Source: Ferruginibacter sp. (GTDB taxonomy: Bacteria; Bacteroidota; Bacteroidia; Chitinophagales; Chitinophagaceae). From it: a stretch of 54,331 bases of DNA. Numbering within the stretch: position 1 is the stretch's first letter; every line of letters starts with the position of its first letter. Of the stretch, positions 38,306 to 48,525 are shown piece after piece. Where the stretch lies: the NCBI GenBank assembly GCA_025362235.1, contig JANYGZ010000107.1, forward strand, positions 1-54,331. The letters are read 5' to 3'. A program made the translations under genes and the position numbers. The notes under the pieces are model-generated. The model was given only the letters and a program-made list of their open reading frames with translations. It ran no database searches and was not told the DNA's origin.

Positions 38306-40843
38306 TTAATTAGTTACTGTAAAACTAACTTCTTTATAAACTACATCTTTATTATCGGTAACCCCCTGAATGATTACTTTAAATTTACCGGTAACATCGC
38401 TGGTATAAAATGAAAATTCTACTTCTTTTTGGGTATTAATGATAACTCCGGGTTTCCAAAAAATAGTTGATAAATATTCCGGCACTGCAATATCTTTTTG
38501 CTTTTGTTCTACCCCGTAAAATTCACGTGTTAGATAAATTGCAGGAATATTTATTGCTGTTTGTTTATTTGTTAAATCACATCCGTAATAAGGTTGCTGC
38601 CGTTCCCTCAAAGGATTAGTCCAATACGATTTTCCTTTTACTGGAAAATGGTTGTTTATATCATTGATATGATTGATGCAATTTAAGATATCATACTCGC
38701 ATACGTAATCCCCACAGGCATTAGGTCCCCATTCGTTGCCTAATTTACCATATATTAAATTATCTTTTTTAGATATCACAACTACTTCCTTTAATCTTTT
38801 TACTCCCGGAATTTCCCGTTCTACTGCTGCTTTATAATTTAGATAACTTGCTGAAGTAGCAGCCTTATTAAAATTAAAATAAGGTATTAAATTATTTAAT
38901 ATTGTTTTCAGGGGATTATCTATTTCAATAATAAACTTCATCTCATCATCAATCTTAATGTTGTGCATGTTTTTGTAAGCGCTTGCAGGAATGAAATTGT
39001 CTATATCATCCGGCATCTTTATTTCACTATTGTTACCAATTCGGTAAGTATTGTTGTTAACACTGATAAAAACTTTCCTCCCTTCCTTTACAGATATGGA
39101 TATTGGGTTAAGGGCAAACCTGCCTTTACCATCCGTAGAGAATAAATCAAGGCTTGAATCTCTGATAATGATAAGCTCTACAGGTTTCTTGGGTAGCTTT
39201 TTCTCTATATAGGTTCTGCCGGTAATGGGGATAGATTGAAGATTCCCGAAACTGTCTTCAGGTGTTGCCTTCATCAACGTTTGCCAGGTATATCTCCTCC
39301 AACCTTTTATCAGCAGCACATTTTCCATATACACTTCATTGTCTATTTCCCTTCCCATCAATGGCGGAATATTTGCAGAAAAATGTTTCAGGTAAACGTA
39401 GGTCTCAATATCGTTCCGGCTTACATTTGTTATACGGTTTGCCTGTACGCAGGCTATTGAAACAACACCAGTTAAAGAATTATTTTCAAAGTCAGCCAAT
39501 TTTAATTTTAAGGTAACTTTTGCATGCCTTCCATATCTTGACGTATCAGTGCTTACTACAATTGAAGGCTTTTTAAAAAAATGTGCAAAAAATAAACGCT
39601 CTGCAAATGGCCGGCCCAATGTATCTGTTATAGTAATGGTGATAATACCTTTTGGCATATCATTTAGTATCAATTTTATTTTTTTACTTTCCTTACCAGC
39701 ATCTACTGCCACACTGCCAAACAGGTTTACATCATTATGGATATACACCTGCAAATGCCTTGGCATACCTCAGCTGATATTGAATATCGCTGTATCGTTG
39801 GTGAGTGCATTTTCCATAGAAATGGCAACTCCATCTGCAAGAATATCCGGCAATGGAAATACAATGGGATCATTATTTTTATCAAAAAAATTCATCCAAA
39901 AATTATCCCCTGCTGATGGCGTTATTTTTAAAGTGGTTAGCCCATTGTCTGCTGTATAAATTGTATCAACTGCAATATTATTCCGGTACAGTATTCCTTT
40001 TACCGACAGCGGTGAACCATTGGGCATTGTTGTTTCTATTCCAACTTTATTTTCAACCCCTGCAACCAGGTTACCTGATTCTGGGTAAAATTTAGCAACA
40101 ATACTGCTATCTTTTTTTGTACCCGGTATCGAAAGAGAAAGTAGCTGGTTGTCATCCTTAAAACTAATTTTTACCTGTACTATCTGTTGATCATCTTTCT
40201 GCGGAATTGGAATAACAGCAATGCCGCTATCATTTGAAAGTAAGTTTTTAAAAGCTTGTCCATTTACCGTGTAAGTAACCGTGGCTTTACTAATGGGATG
40301 AAGAGATTCATCTTCAACTTTTACCAATGCCTCAATAGTGTTGCCTACTGTTACAGAATCGGCAATAGTTACCGTGGCTTTAATAGTATTGTTTACAACC
40401 GATTTGATATTGATGATCTGGCTGAATAGTGCAACGGGTTTATTGTTTTGGTCAACTACATTACTGAATGCAGTAAACATATACTGTCCGGGCTGAATTG
40501 TATCGGGCAGGCTGAGATTGCCAAAACATAAGCCATCTGCAATCAGGTATTTATTCTCAAGGGTTACCTGTCTATTATCTTCCCTTACAATGGAAACTGA
40601 TAAATAATTATGCCTGTTGATAGCCACCGTGTCCTCATTTATAAAATAGGCGCTAAACCAAACCTGTTCATTGTTGGTATAAATATTTTTATCTAAATGA
40701 ACAAAGAGTATTTCAGATGGATGGCTCTTTGAATAATGGGAAAGTTTTTCAGCAACAATATTGTCGCCAAATGCTGTTGTTTGGGCAGAAGCTAATTGGC
40801 AATAAGAAAGAAGGGCAAGCAATAAACAAAAAATAAATTTCAT
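38306..40843 (-). pseudogene. large secreted macroglobulin (MG2)-like protein split by an in-frame TGA
   Basis: Two ORFs in one frame (357 residues at 40843-39770; 486 residues from ATG 39766) are separated only by a TGA at 39772-39770 and one Gly codon. Read through, they form one ~845-residue protein. It has a signal peptide (CLLLALLSYCQLASAQ), an MG2-like domain (EILFVHLDKNIYTNNEQVWF, PGQYMFTAFSNVV) and further beta domains (YPESGNLVAG, GRPFAERLFFAHF). The C-terminal part (NACGDYVCEYDILNC, TIFWKPGVIINTQKEVEFSFYTSD) resembles Bacteroidota proteins often annotated as MG2-domain or carboxypeptidase-like and exported to the envelope. Neither half is complete: the first lacks the rest of its beta domains and the second lacks a signal peptide. 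Nonsense mutation, sequencing error or readthrough are all possible. Confidence 0.75.
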
Positions 40844-40983
40844 TTTACCTGATTAATTAAGGTAACATATACCACTATGAAAATAGTGTAAAATTATTTT
40901 TTGAGATGTTTTTCTTTGCGTACATCCGGGATAGATAGTTTAATTAACCCTATTTTAACATGCAGTAATAAACGTGAATGCTA

Positions 40984-42018
40984 TTATTTTGAGTACGTCA
41001 ATGTACAGGCAAACCTTGCATCGCCTGTGCCAAGTTCCTGGGCAGCAGCATTGCTGATTCGTATCAATAAACCATTATTTTGTTTAATATCGGGTATTAC
41101 ATCCAGCACTTTTGCATAAATACTTTTACCGTTTGTTAAATTGGTAACTTTTATAATTGTTCCAGGTTCTGCAGTGTTGTGTAAACAGTAATACTTACCA
41201 TCTTCCCAGCCGCTATTGCTTTTAAATATTGCAGCTGCTCCTGTTTCAAATTTTACTACATCCCTTTTTTCCTGCTTTTCAAATGACGGTTTAAAAAAAC
41301 CACCATTAAAAGTTTTTACTGCAGCCATTGTTGCAACAGGTTGGTTTTCTGGTTCTGCTTCTTTAACCACAGGAACCTCTTTTTTTTCTGTTACAATTAC
41401 AGGCTCTTTTATGGTAACAGTTTCTTTTGCTTTTTCTGGTTCTTTTACGCCTACTTCTGGTTTCTTTTCTTTTACTGCAACAGGGATATCTTTTTTAACA
41501 ACCACCTGTTCTTTTGTACTATTGTCAACCGGCTTTGTTACAGCCATTAGTGCAAGTGTTGACAGGTCTGGCTTTACTTTTAAATACCCTACAATTAATT
41601 TTGTTCCGTTTGGTACCGCATCCCCTTTAATATTATTCCATTGCTTTAAAGTGGCTAATGGCAGTTTATTATAATTGACCCCAACACGGTACAATCCCTC
41701 TTTTTCTTTTGTTGAATGATAAAGCGGTATCAATACCTCATCTGTTGCAGCATTACCGATTTGTAAAAAATTTACTGCAATTAAGGGAACTTTTATTACC
41801 TGGTGAAGACTGAGACCTTTTTCGAGCTGTAACTTATTAAATGGTGCAATTTCTTTTGGACTGATATTATACATCCTTCCAATACTATAATAATTTTCTT
41901 TTGCCTGTACTGTATGCGTGATATAAAAATCGGGAGAAACACCTTCAATAACCAACGGCTTATTTTGCGCCAGCAATAATAAAGGCATACAAAACAACAG
42001 TATTAATAATCGCTTCAT
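40984..42018 (-). CDS. LysM and RlpA-like (double-psi beta-barrel) secreted protein
   Basis: 344 residues. Signal peptide (LLILLFCMPLLLLAQ), a LysM domain near 32-80 (HTVQAKENYYSIGRMYNISP), a second LysM-like unit (about 95-150, GLYRVGVNYNKLPLATLKQW), a Lys/Glu/Val/Pro low-complexity linker (about 165-225), and a C-terminal double-psi beta-barrel similar to RlpA/expansin (about 260-340, YYCLHNTAEPGTIIKVTN, IYAKVLDVIPD, LIRISNAAAQELG). It likely binds peptidoglycan in the periplasm. Whether it cleaves glycan, as some RlpA proteins do, is not evident. Confidence 0.88.
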   Translation of the reverse strand: MKRLLILLFCMPLLLLAQNKPLVIEGVSPDFYITHTVQAKENYYSIGRMYNISPKEIAPFNKLQLEKGLSLHQVIKVPLIAVNFLQIGNAATDEVLIPLYHSTKEKEGLYRVGVNYNKLPLATLKQWNNIKGDAVPNGTKLIVGYLKVKPDLSTLALMAVTKPVDNSTKEQVVVKKDIPVAVKEKKPEVGVKEPEKAKETVTIKEPVIVTEKKEVPVVKEAEPENQPVATMAAVKTFNGGFFKPSFEKQEKRDVVKFETGAAAIFKSNSGWEDGKYYCLHNTAEPGTIIKVTNLTNGKSIYAKVLDVIPDIKQNNGLLIRISNAAAQELGTGDARFACTLTYSK

Positions 42019-42036
42019 TCTTTATAAATTTCGTTG

Positions 42037-42044
42037 CAAAGATG
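42037..42044 (-). promoter_or_regulatory. possible -7 box for the LysM protein gene
   Basis: Reads CATCTTTG on the - strand (one mismatch to TAnnTTTG) with a TTG 21 bases upstream; 18 bases before the start codon. Confidence 0.35.
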
Positions 42045-42146
42045 GGAAAATAAGTTGGTTAGTGGCAATATTAAAACAAGGGCAATTTCAGTTTAACAAA
42101 CTATGTGTTTTGCTGTTAGTAACATTATTTTTAGACTTTTGTTTGT

Positions 42147-43535
42147 TTACTTATTGAAAATCCGCCAGTCTTTGGGGTAGTAATTATTAACTCGGTTGGG
42201 CAAAATTTTTATCCAGCCCAGAGGCAAATCCTGGTAAGTTAACAACACCCACCCTTTAAAATCAGTAGTTACTTTTATTTCCTGCCTTCGAAGATATTGC
42301 AAGGCAGTAACCTTGTCAACCACAATTGAAGGTACAGATGCATTGATGCTGGTACTTAGCGCCAGCTCATGATGTGGAATTAATTCATTGCGGATAATAC
42401 TGCCCATCTTTATACCTGCCTTTTTTATATACAAAGAAAATTGAATGGAGGCAAGCTCACTTTCCATATGACTGGGTATGGCAATTACTTCTTCCTTTTG
42501 CTTAATAAAGAAAAAATCCAGGCTATCTTTTAAATAAGGTCTTATAATATCTATTTCTTTTGCAACCAGTTTTTCTGATTTGGTTTTATAAGCAGACTTC
42601 TGCCAGGCAGGTATTGCTTTTTCTCCCTTTGTAAATACAGCAATAAAAAATCCCTCACCTTTTACTTTATCAGGATAAAAACGATATCCATAAGCACCAT
42701 TTTTTGGTGATTGTGTTTCAATAATATTCCATTCAGCTTGTATGTTTATCCGGGTGGATAACATACCTTCCTCATTGGTAAGCCAGTCTGCAATTGCCTC
42801 ATTTTCGCTTTCTGAATAAGAGCAGGTAGAATAAATCAAGCTACCGCCTTCTTTTAGTGCCGGCAATATATCCGCTAAAATCCTTTGCTGTCGCTGGTTG
42901 CAGCTATATACATTTTGCAGGCTCCACTCTTCTATGGCTTCGTTGTCTTTTCTAAACAACCCGCTGCCGCTGCAAGGTGCATCCACCACTATCACATCAA
43001 AACAATTTGGCAAACGTTCAAAATCTTTTGGATTATTATTGGTCACTATTGTATTAGCTGCTCCCCATTTGGTAATATTTTCTGCTAAAATATTTACCCT
43101 TGTTTTTATAACTTCGTTACATACCAATAAACTTTTATCGTTAATTAGTGATTGTATTAAAGTTGATTTGCCGCCAGGTGCAGCGCATAAGTCCAATACT
43201 TTTATTGGTTGGGATAAATCAGTGCATTGTTGCAACGCCTGCTCTAAAAACATGCTGCTTGCTTCCTGCACATAATATGCACCGGAATGAAACACGGGGT
43301 CCAGTGTAAAGGAAGGGCGTTGTGAAAGATAAAAACCATTGGAAGTCCAGGGAATTTTGCCTTCTACATTTTCAGCAATAGATGTTGCTGCTAAAATATT
43401 GTTTATTTTAAAAGGATTTAATCTTACAGACGTAACCTGCTGGCCCGATTGATGCACTTTTTCAAATGCATCTTTATCAAATCCTTTAAGCCCTTCCAGA
43501 GATTCAAGAAATATTTGTGGTAAATAATTTAACAA
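42147..43535 (-). CDS. RsmF-like rRNA (cytosine-C5) methyltransferase, NOL1/NOP2/sun family
   Basis: 462 residues. SAM motif VLDLCAAPGGKSTLIQSL, motif IV VVDAPCSGSGLFRKD with the first Cys and motif VI IYSTCSYSESENEA with the catalytic Cys identify an m5C rRNA methyltransferase. The C-terminal 150 residues contain the RsmF-type extension and a PUA-like end (GWVLLTYQDLPLGWIKI). The N-terminus LPQIFLESLEGLKGFD, SVRLNPFK fits RsmF. No ATG precedes the conserved start, so TTG at 43535 is used. Target position (C1407 of 16S in E. coli) is inferred. Confidence 0.9.
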   Translation of the reverse strand: MLNYLPQIFLESLEGLKGFDKDAFEKVHQSGQQVTSVRLNPFKINNILAATSIAENVEGKIPWTSNGFYLSQRPSFTLDPVFHSGAYYVQEASSMFLEQALQQCTDLSQPIKVLDLCAAPGGKSTLIQSLINDKSLLVCNEVIKTRVNILAENITKWGAANTIVTNNNPKDFERLPNCFDVIVVDAPCSGSGLFRKDNEAIEEWSLQNVYSCNQRQQRILADILPALKEGGSLIYSTCSYSESENEAIADWLTNEEGMLSTRINIQAEWNIIETQSPKNGAYGYRFYPDKVKGEGFFIAVFTKGEKAIPAWQKSAYKTKSEKLVAKEIDIIRPYLKDSLDFFFIKQKEEVIAIPSHMESELASIQFSLYIKKAGIKMGSIIRNELIPHHELALSTSINASVPSIVVDKVTALQYLRRQEIKVTTDFKGWVLLTYQDLPLGWIKILPNRVNNYYPKDWRIFNK

Positions 43536-43659
43536 CGGTTATATATCTTTTAGTAAAATCAAAATTAATTGAACATACGGGCAAACGAACATACATCTAA
43601 AAATACCAGATTAGTTGTAGACAGCTGCACGTGGAAAAGGAAAAACCATCAAAACAAAC

Positions 43660-43667
43660 TAATTTTG
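43660..43667 (+). promoter_or_regulatory. -7 box for the FAD/Fe-S dehydrogenase gene
   Basis: TAATTTTG, full TAnnTTTG match, 21 bases before the ATG at 43689. No TTTG at the expected upstream spacing. Confidence 0.4.
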
Positions 43668-43688
43668 CGCCAAAGCAATTATTGGTAA

Positions 43689-46640
43689 ATGAAGGAGAAA
43701 CTACAACAATTAGCCAGTTCACTAGAAGGAGATTTTTTTACAGATGACACGATGCGAATTCTATATGCTACTGATGCTTCAGCATATAGGGAAATGCCTT
43801 TGGCAGTTGCCATCCCTAAAACGATAGCGGATATTAAAACACTTATTGAGTTTGCACATACTAACAAAACTTCTGTGATACCCCGTACTGCAGGAACTTC
43901 ATTAGCCGGCCAGGTGGTTGGCAATGGGATCATTGTTGATGTATCAAAAAATTTTACCAAAATACTGGAATTAAATGTAGCTGAAAACTGGGTAAGGGTA
44001 CACCCCGGTGTTATAAGAGATGAATTGAATCTTTTTTTAAAACCCCATGGCTTATTTTTTGGCCCCGAAACTTCTACTGCCAACAGGGCCATGATTGGTG
44101 GTATGGTAGGTAATAATTCATGTGGCTCCAACTCCGTTGTTTACAGAAGTACCCGTGAACATTTGCTGGAAGTAAAAGCTATATTAAGTGACGGAACAGA
44201 TGTAGAATTTAGAACAGTTACCAATGATGCCTTTCATGCAAAGTGCGAATTGAATAATCTTGAAGGAAAAATTTACAATAACATCAGAAGTATTTTAAGC
44301 AGTTATGATAACCAGCAGGAAATAAGAAAACAATTTCCAAAAAAATCGGTAGAACGCCGTAACACAGGATATGCCATCGATATGTTACTGGATAAATCGC
44401 CGTTTGTTGCAGGAATGCCCGATTTTAATTTTTGTGAATTGATTGCCGGCTCTGAAGGAACGCTGGCTTTTATTACAGAAATAAAATTGAATGTTGTTCC
44501 CTTGCCGCCAAAAGAAACGGGTTTGTTATGCATACATTTCAACAGTATTGATGAAAGTTTACGGGCAAATTTAATTGCATTGAAATATAAACCCAGCGCC
44601 AGTGAGCTGATTGACCATTATATTTTAGAATGCACCAAAGACAATATAGAACAAAGTAAGAATCGTTTTTTTGTGCAGGGAGACCCAGGAGCTATTTTGG
44701 TAGTTGAATTTGCAAAAAATAACCGGGAAGAAATTATAGAAATATGCAAGGTTGTAGAAGCTGATATGCGTGCCGCAAATTTAGGTTATCACTTTCCATT
44801 ATTATTTGGTAACGATACTAAAAAGATATGGAGCTTGCGCAAGGCAGGTTTAGGGCTATTGGGTAATTTACCCGGCGATGCCAAGGCGGTTCCTGTTATT
44901 GAAGATACAGCGATAGATGTAAATGATCTGCCCACTTATATCAGGGAATTTAATGAAATATTGATCAAATATAATTTGCATGCTGTGCATTATGCCCACG
45001 CAGGTTCCGGAGAAATTCATTTAAGGCCCATCATTAATTTAAAAACAGCAGAAGGAAACCTACTGTTTAAGTCTATTGCGCAAGAAATTGCAACATTGGT
45101 AAAAAAATATAATGGTTCGCTAAGTGGCGAGCATGGCGATGGAAGATTAAGAGGCGAGTTTATTGAACAAATGATTGGTCCCAAAAATTATGCGCTTTTA
45201 AAACAAATAAAAAATACCTGGGATCCACAACATATTTTTAATCCTAATAAAATTGTAGATACACCGCCAATGAATAGTATGCTGCGGTATACACCCGGCC
45301 AGCAAACTCCAACGTTCAATACAATTTTTCGATATCATAACCAGGATGTGTTGCAACACGCCGAACAATGCAATGGTAGTGGCGATTGCCGTAAAACACA
45401 TTTAAGCGGCGGAACGATGTGCCCTTCTTTTATGGCTACCCGAAATGAAAAAGATACTACCCGTGCAAGAGCAAATATTTTAAGAGAATTTTTAACCAAT
45501 TCTAAAGAAGTAAACCGTTTTAATCATAAAGAGATTTATGATGTGATGGATCTTTGCCTGAGCTGTAAAGGCTGTAAATCTGAATGCCCCAGTAATGTTG
45601 ATGTGGCAAAATTGAAAGCTGAATTTCTGCAACAGTATTATGATGCCAATGGTGTACCATTTAGAAGTAAATTGATTGCTAATTTTACCAACTCCGCTAA
45701 ATTAGGCGCCATGGTTCCCGGGATGTATAATTATTTTATAGCCAATAAAATTACAGGTGGTATTATTAAAAAAATATCCGGTTTTGCTATTGACCGCTCC
45801 ATGCCATTGATGCATAAAAATACTTTGCAGAGTTGGTATAAAAAACACCGGCTCCACCCCGGCCCCCATCCCCTGAAGGGGAGCCGGGATGCCGATTCTT
45901 CAAATGCAAAGACTGTTTATTTATTTTGCGATGAGTTTACCAATTATAATGACACCCCAATTGGTATAAAAGCTATTTTATTAATGGAGAAATTAGGGTA
46001 CAATGTTATTATACCCAAACATATAGAAAGTGGCAGGGCCTGGCTCAGCAAGGGTTTGATACGCAAGGGTAAGGAAATTGCCAATAAAAATATTGCCCTG
46101 TTAAAAGAAATTATCAGTAACGAAACCCCGCTGATTGGCATAGAACCAAGTGCTATCCTCACCTTCAGGGATGAATATATTGACCTTGCCAATGATGAGC
46201 AGTTTGAAGCTGCGAAGCAATTAAGTAAAAATGTTTTTTTAATTGATGAATTTATTGCTGCAGAAATAAAGAATGGCAACATAAAGGCTGACCAGTTTAC
46301 AACAGCAGAAAAACAAATTTTATTACATGGCCATTGCCAGCAAAAGGCATTATCCAATGTTAGCCACACTGTAGATATTTTATCACTACCTAAAAATTAT
46401 ACGGTGCAAACAATAGCCAGTGGCTGTTGTGGAATGGCAGGTTCATTTGGGTACGAAAAAGAACATTACAATCTTTCCATGCAAATTGGCGAAATGGTAT
46501 TGTTTCCGGCTGTACGCAATAAAAAAAATGATGCAGTTATGGTGGCTGCCCCCGGTACCAGTTGCCGTCACCAGATTAAAGATGGCACCCATACCGTAGC
46601 CATGCACCCGGTGGAGATTTTATATAATGCGTTGGTGTAA
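43689..46640 (+). CDS. FAD-binding and Fe-S-binding D-2-hydroxyacid (D-lactate-type) dehydrogenase
   Basis: 983 residues. A PCMH-type FAD domain (about 20-230, VIPRTAGTSLAGQVVGNGII, MIGGMVGNNSCGSNSV) is followed by the FAD-oxidase C domain (about 270-525, HYAHAGSGEIHLRPI, SGEHGDGRLRGEFI). Next is a two-cluster ferredoxin region (NGSGDCRKTHLSGGTMCPSF, LCLSCKGCKSECPSN). The C-terminal CCG domain has HGHCQQKAL and SGCCGMAGSFGYE. This fused layout is typical of respiratory D-lactate or glycolate-type dehydrogenases feeding electrons to quinone. Residues about 721-736, between the Fe-S and CCG regions, are encoded by a GC-rich palindrome that looks inserted. The frame is intact; the exact hydroxyacid is not certain. 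Confidence 0.9.
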   Translation: MKEKLQQLASSLEGDFFTDDTMRILYATDASAYREMPLAVAIPKTIADIKTLIEFAHTNKTSVIPRTAGTSLAGQVVGNGIIVDVSKNFTKILELNVAENWVRVHPGVIRDELNLFLKPHGLFFGPETSTANRAMIGGMVGNNSCGSNSVVYRSTREHLLEVKAILSDGTDVEFRTVTNDAFHAKCELNNLEGKIYNNIRSILSSYDNQQEIRKQFPKKSVERRNTGYAIDMLLDKSPFVAGMPDFNFCELIAGSEGTLAFITEIKLNVVPLPPKETGLLCIHFNSIDESLRANLIALKYKPSASELIDHYILECTKDNIEQSKNRFFVQGDPGAILVVEFAKNNREEIIEICKVVEADMRAANLGYHFPLLFGNDTKKIWSLRKAGLGLLGNLPGDAKAVPVIEDTAIDVNDLPTYIREFNEILIKYNLHAVHYAHAGSGEIHLRPIINLKTAEGNLLFKSIAQEIATLVKKYNGSLSGEHGDGRLRGEFIEQMIGPKNYALLKQIKNTWDPQHIFNPNKIVDTPPMNSMLRYTPGQQTPTFNTIFRYHNQDVLQHAEQCNGSGDCRKTHLSGGTMCPSFMATRNEKDTTRARANILREFLTNSKEVNRFNHKEIYDVMDLCLSCKGCKSECPSNVDVAKLKAEFLQQYYDANGVPFRSKLIANFTNSAKLGAMVPGMYNYFIANKITGGIIKKISGFAIDRSMPLMHKNTLQSWYKKHRLHPGPHPLKGSRDADSSNAKTVYLFCDEFTNYNDTPIGIKAILLMEKLGYNVIIPKHIESGRAWLSKGLIRKGKEIANKNIALLKEIISNETPLIGIEPSAILTFRDEYIDLANDEQFEAAKQLSKNVFLIDEFIAAEIKNGNIKADQFTTAEKQILLHGHCQQKALSNVSHTVDILSLPKNYTVQTIASGCCGMAGSFGYEKEHYNLSMQIGEMVLFPAVRNKKNDAVMVAAPGTSCRHQIKDGTHTVAMHPVEILYNALV
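45848..45889. repeat. GC-rich palindromic insertion, in frame inside the dehydrogenase gene
   Basis: Outer arms CCGGCTCC (45848-45855) / GGAGCCGG (45880-45887) and an inner hairpin CCCC-TGAA-GGGG (45870-45881) in an otherwise AT-rich gene. It is read as R-L-H-P-G-P-H-P-L-K-G-S-R-D, a Pro/Gly/His-rich stretch with no counterpart expected at this linker. Total length preserves the frame. Confidence 0.65.
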
Positions 46641-46653
46641 TACTGGTAAATTT

Positions 46654-47007
46654 TTACTTATAAAGCGCCAGTACATCTTTAAAAATACCATCCAGTTTTT
46701 TTACCGGGATATCCTTTGCAGGGTCAATCAATAATATTTTCATTCTTGCACGTTTTTCAATAATCAGGTCTGGGTGGCTAATGCTTTTTCCTTCTACAAT
46801 TCCTATATAGGGCTGATGATATTTTTTATGTGTCCACAAATAGCAAAACCTTTTTCCATTGTAAAAATAAAATGGCATCCCGTATTTCCAGCCTTCTGTA
46901 ATACCATCATCCTGTTTGAGTATATATTCCCGCAAAAACTGCAGACAACTTTTTACAGGTTCTTCTTTTTGCAAAAAATAATTGTCAATTGGCCGAAGCA
47001 TATTCAT
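46654..47007 (-). CDS. DUF1801 (YdhG-like) domain protein
   Basis: 117 residues from the ATG at 47007; a TTG at 47037 and an ATG at 47001 are alternatives. The pattern IDNYFLQKEEPVKSCLQFLR, ITEGWKYGMPFYFYNGKRFC, and a basic C-terminus (IIEKRARMKILLI, PVKKLDGIFKDVLALYK) fits the DUF1801/YdhG fold, related to frataxin-like Fra proteins. Function in Bacteroidota is unknown. It converges with the dehydrogenase gene, 13 bases away. Confidence 0.82.
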   Translation of the reverse strand: MNMLRPIDNYFLQKEEPVKSCLQFLREYILKQDDGITEGWKYGMPFYFYNGKRFCYLWTHKKYHQPYIGIVEGKSISHPDLIIEKRARMKILLIDPAKDIPVKKLDGIFKDVLALYK

Positions 47008-47132
47008 ATTTTTTGCACATAAAAGCAATAATATCAATTGGTATGTGTTTGAATCGGGTTCCGGTAAAAATAAAGGGTAAACTGTGGCAACGATGCTGCC
47101 ATAAATTATTGTGTGGTAACAAAATTTTTATC

Positions 47133-47561
47133 TTATTGAGAGATATAATTTTGCAAATGCGAAATGGTTTCTTTTTGAGACTGTATGATGGCGGTAACTA
47201 CATCGCTAATAGAAATAATGCCGATTATTTTTCCATTAGCGGCAACGGGAAGGTGCCTTATCCGTTTCTCGCTCATTTGTTCCATGCAGTGATCAATAGT
47301 ATCTGAAGGAGAAATGGTAATAACATTGGCGGTCATTATTTCGCTGATCAGTGTATCACGGGAAGTCCTGTTAACCAGTACAATTTTACGGGCATAATCC
47401 CTTTCTGAAAAAATACCCTTTAACTCATCGTTTTCTATAACCATTAATGCCCCGATATTTTTTTCGCCCATTATTTTAAGGGCATCGTATACAGAAGTGT
47501 TGGGTAATACAGAAAACACATTACTACCCTTTGTTTTAAGGATGTCGTTTACTTTAAGCAT
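47133..47561 (-). CDS. CBS-domain pair protein
   Basis: 142 residues from the ATG at 47561 (frame open to 47603). It is almost entirely two CBS motifs: VFSVLPNTSVYDALKIMGEK with GALMVIENDELKGIFSERDY, then VITISPSDTIDHCMEQM with RIRHLPVAANGKIIGIISISD. Such stand-alone pairs bind adenine nucleotides and regulate partner proteins; the partner here is unknown. The ERDYARKIV segment is typical of the stand-alone group. Confidence 0.9.
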   Translation of the reverse strand: MLKVNDILKTKGSNVFSVLPNTSVYDALKIMGEKNIGALMVIENDELKGIFSERDYARKIVLVNRTSRDTLISEIMTANVITISPSDTIDHCMEQMSEKRIRHLPVAANGKIIGIISISDVVTAIIQSQKETISHLQNYISQ

Positions 47562-47679
47562 GGCAATCGATTTAAAGGTTCTAAATACATAGTGGTTGGA
47601 CATGTAAAATACTGAAAATTTCTTTTAAAACACCCATAATCATACGTGGAAAAAATAATTATTTTAAAGAAAGTAAAAT

Positions 47680-48525
47680 TCAATATGCTATTGTGAAGTG
47701 TTGTTTTGCCTTCATTTCATTTTGTATAATGACTATGCCGATAAAAAAAAGGTCAATTGTAAGTTTAACTGCAGTATGCTGCTGGATGGCTGACCAGGCC
47801 CCTTCCATTTCCTTGCTCCAATGTATATCATCAAAAATTAATATGGTATTGTTGTGTGAATGAGCCAAAAATTGCAGAAAGTATTGAAGCGTAGGTTCTT
47901 TTCGATGGTTACCATCTACAAAAACGAAATCAATTTTATCAAGAGTAGAAAAAAGATAAGGCAAGGTTTTTGCAAAATCGCCTTGTATAAGGGTTATATT
48001 ATTTATACCTAACTGTATAAAATTATTTTGCGCTATGGCAGCAATTTGGGCCGCTCCTTCTAATGTATATACTTGTACATCAACATTGCCATTGGCCAAA
48101 TAAGCGGTTGTAATACCAAAAGAAGCACCCAGTTCCAATACATTTTTGGGCTGATAATACTGCACCATCCTAAACAATAGTTGCGCAAATTTTTTAGGTT
48201 TTAAAGATGAGTTCGCAATATCTTTTACAACACGTTTATTAGATTTTATTACTGAAGAACCTGCACCAAAATCTTCCACATCAATAATACTATTATTCCT
48301 TTTTAACTGATGTCTTAACTCTTCAATCCTATCATAACAGTCATACTTTTTTTTATCATTTAATACATTGGTGACAAAATCAAATACAAAAGGAGAATGG
48401 ATACCATGACCCTTTCCGTTGGAAGCAGTAAAAAAATAATATAGATATTTTTTTGCTAATTGAAACTTTGAATACAAGTTGTAAATTATAAGAAGCTGTT
48501 TAAAAATAGAATTCTCATCTCCCAT
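47680..48525 (-). CDS. class I SAM-dependent methyltransferase (O-methyltransferase-like)
   Basis: 281 residues from the ATG at 48525. N-terminal KGHGIHSPFVFDFVTNVL is a conserved feature of a Bacteroidota methyltransferase family. The SAM motif is NVLELGASFGITTAYLA, followed by YTLEGAAQIAAIA, DFVFVDGNHRKEPTL and TILIFDDIHWSKEMEGAW. Small-molecule O-methyltransferase-like; substrate unknown. The first eleven codons (48525-48493) lie inside a 141-bp mobile element, so the native start was probably further in (for example TTG at 48477) or was lost and replaced. The frame also runs back to a TTG at 48546 inside the element. Confidence 0.8.
   Translation of the reverse strand: MGDENSIFKQLLIIYNLYSKFQLAKKYLYYFFTASNGKGHGIHSPFVFDFVTNVLNDKKKYDCYDRIEELRHQLKRNNSIIDVEDFGAGSSVIKSNKRVVKDIANSSLKPKKFAQLLFRMVQYYQPKNVLELGASFGITTAYLANGNVDVQVYTLEGAAQIAAIAQNNFIQLGINNITLIQGDFAKTLPYLFSTLDKIDFVFVDGNHRKEPTLQYFLQFLAHSHNNTILIFDDIHWSKEMEGAWSAIQQHTAVKLTIDLFFIGIVIIQNEMKAKQHFTIAY

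Noticed and set aside
43679..44131. 150-residue - strand ORF over the start of the FAD/Fe-S dehydrogenase gene
   Set aside because: Shadow of a conserved coding region with an FAD-binding motif on the + strand.
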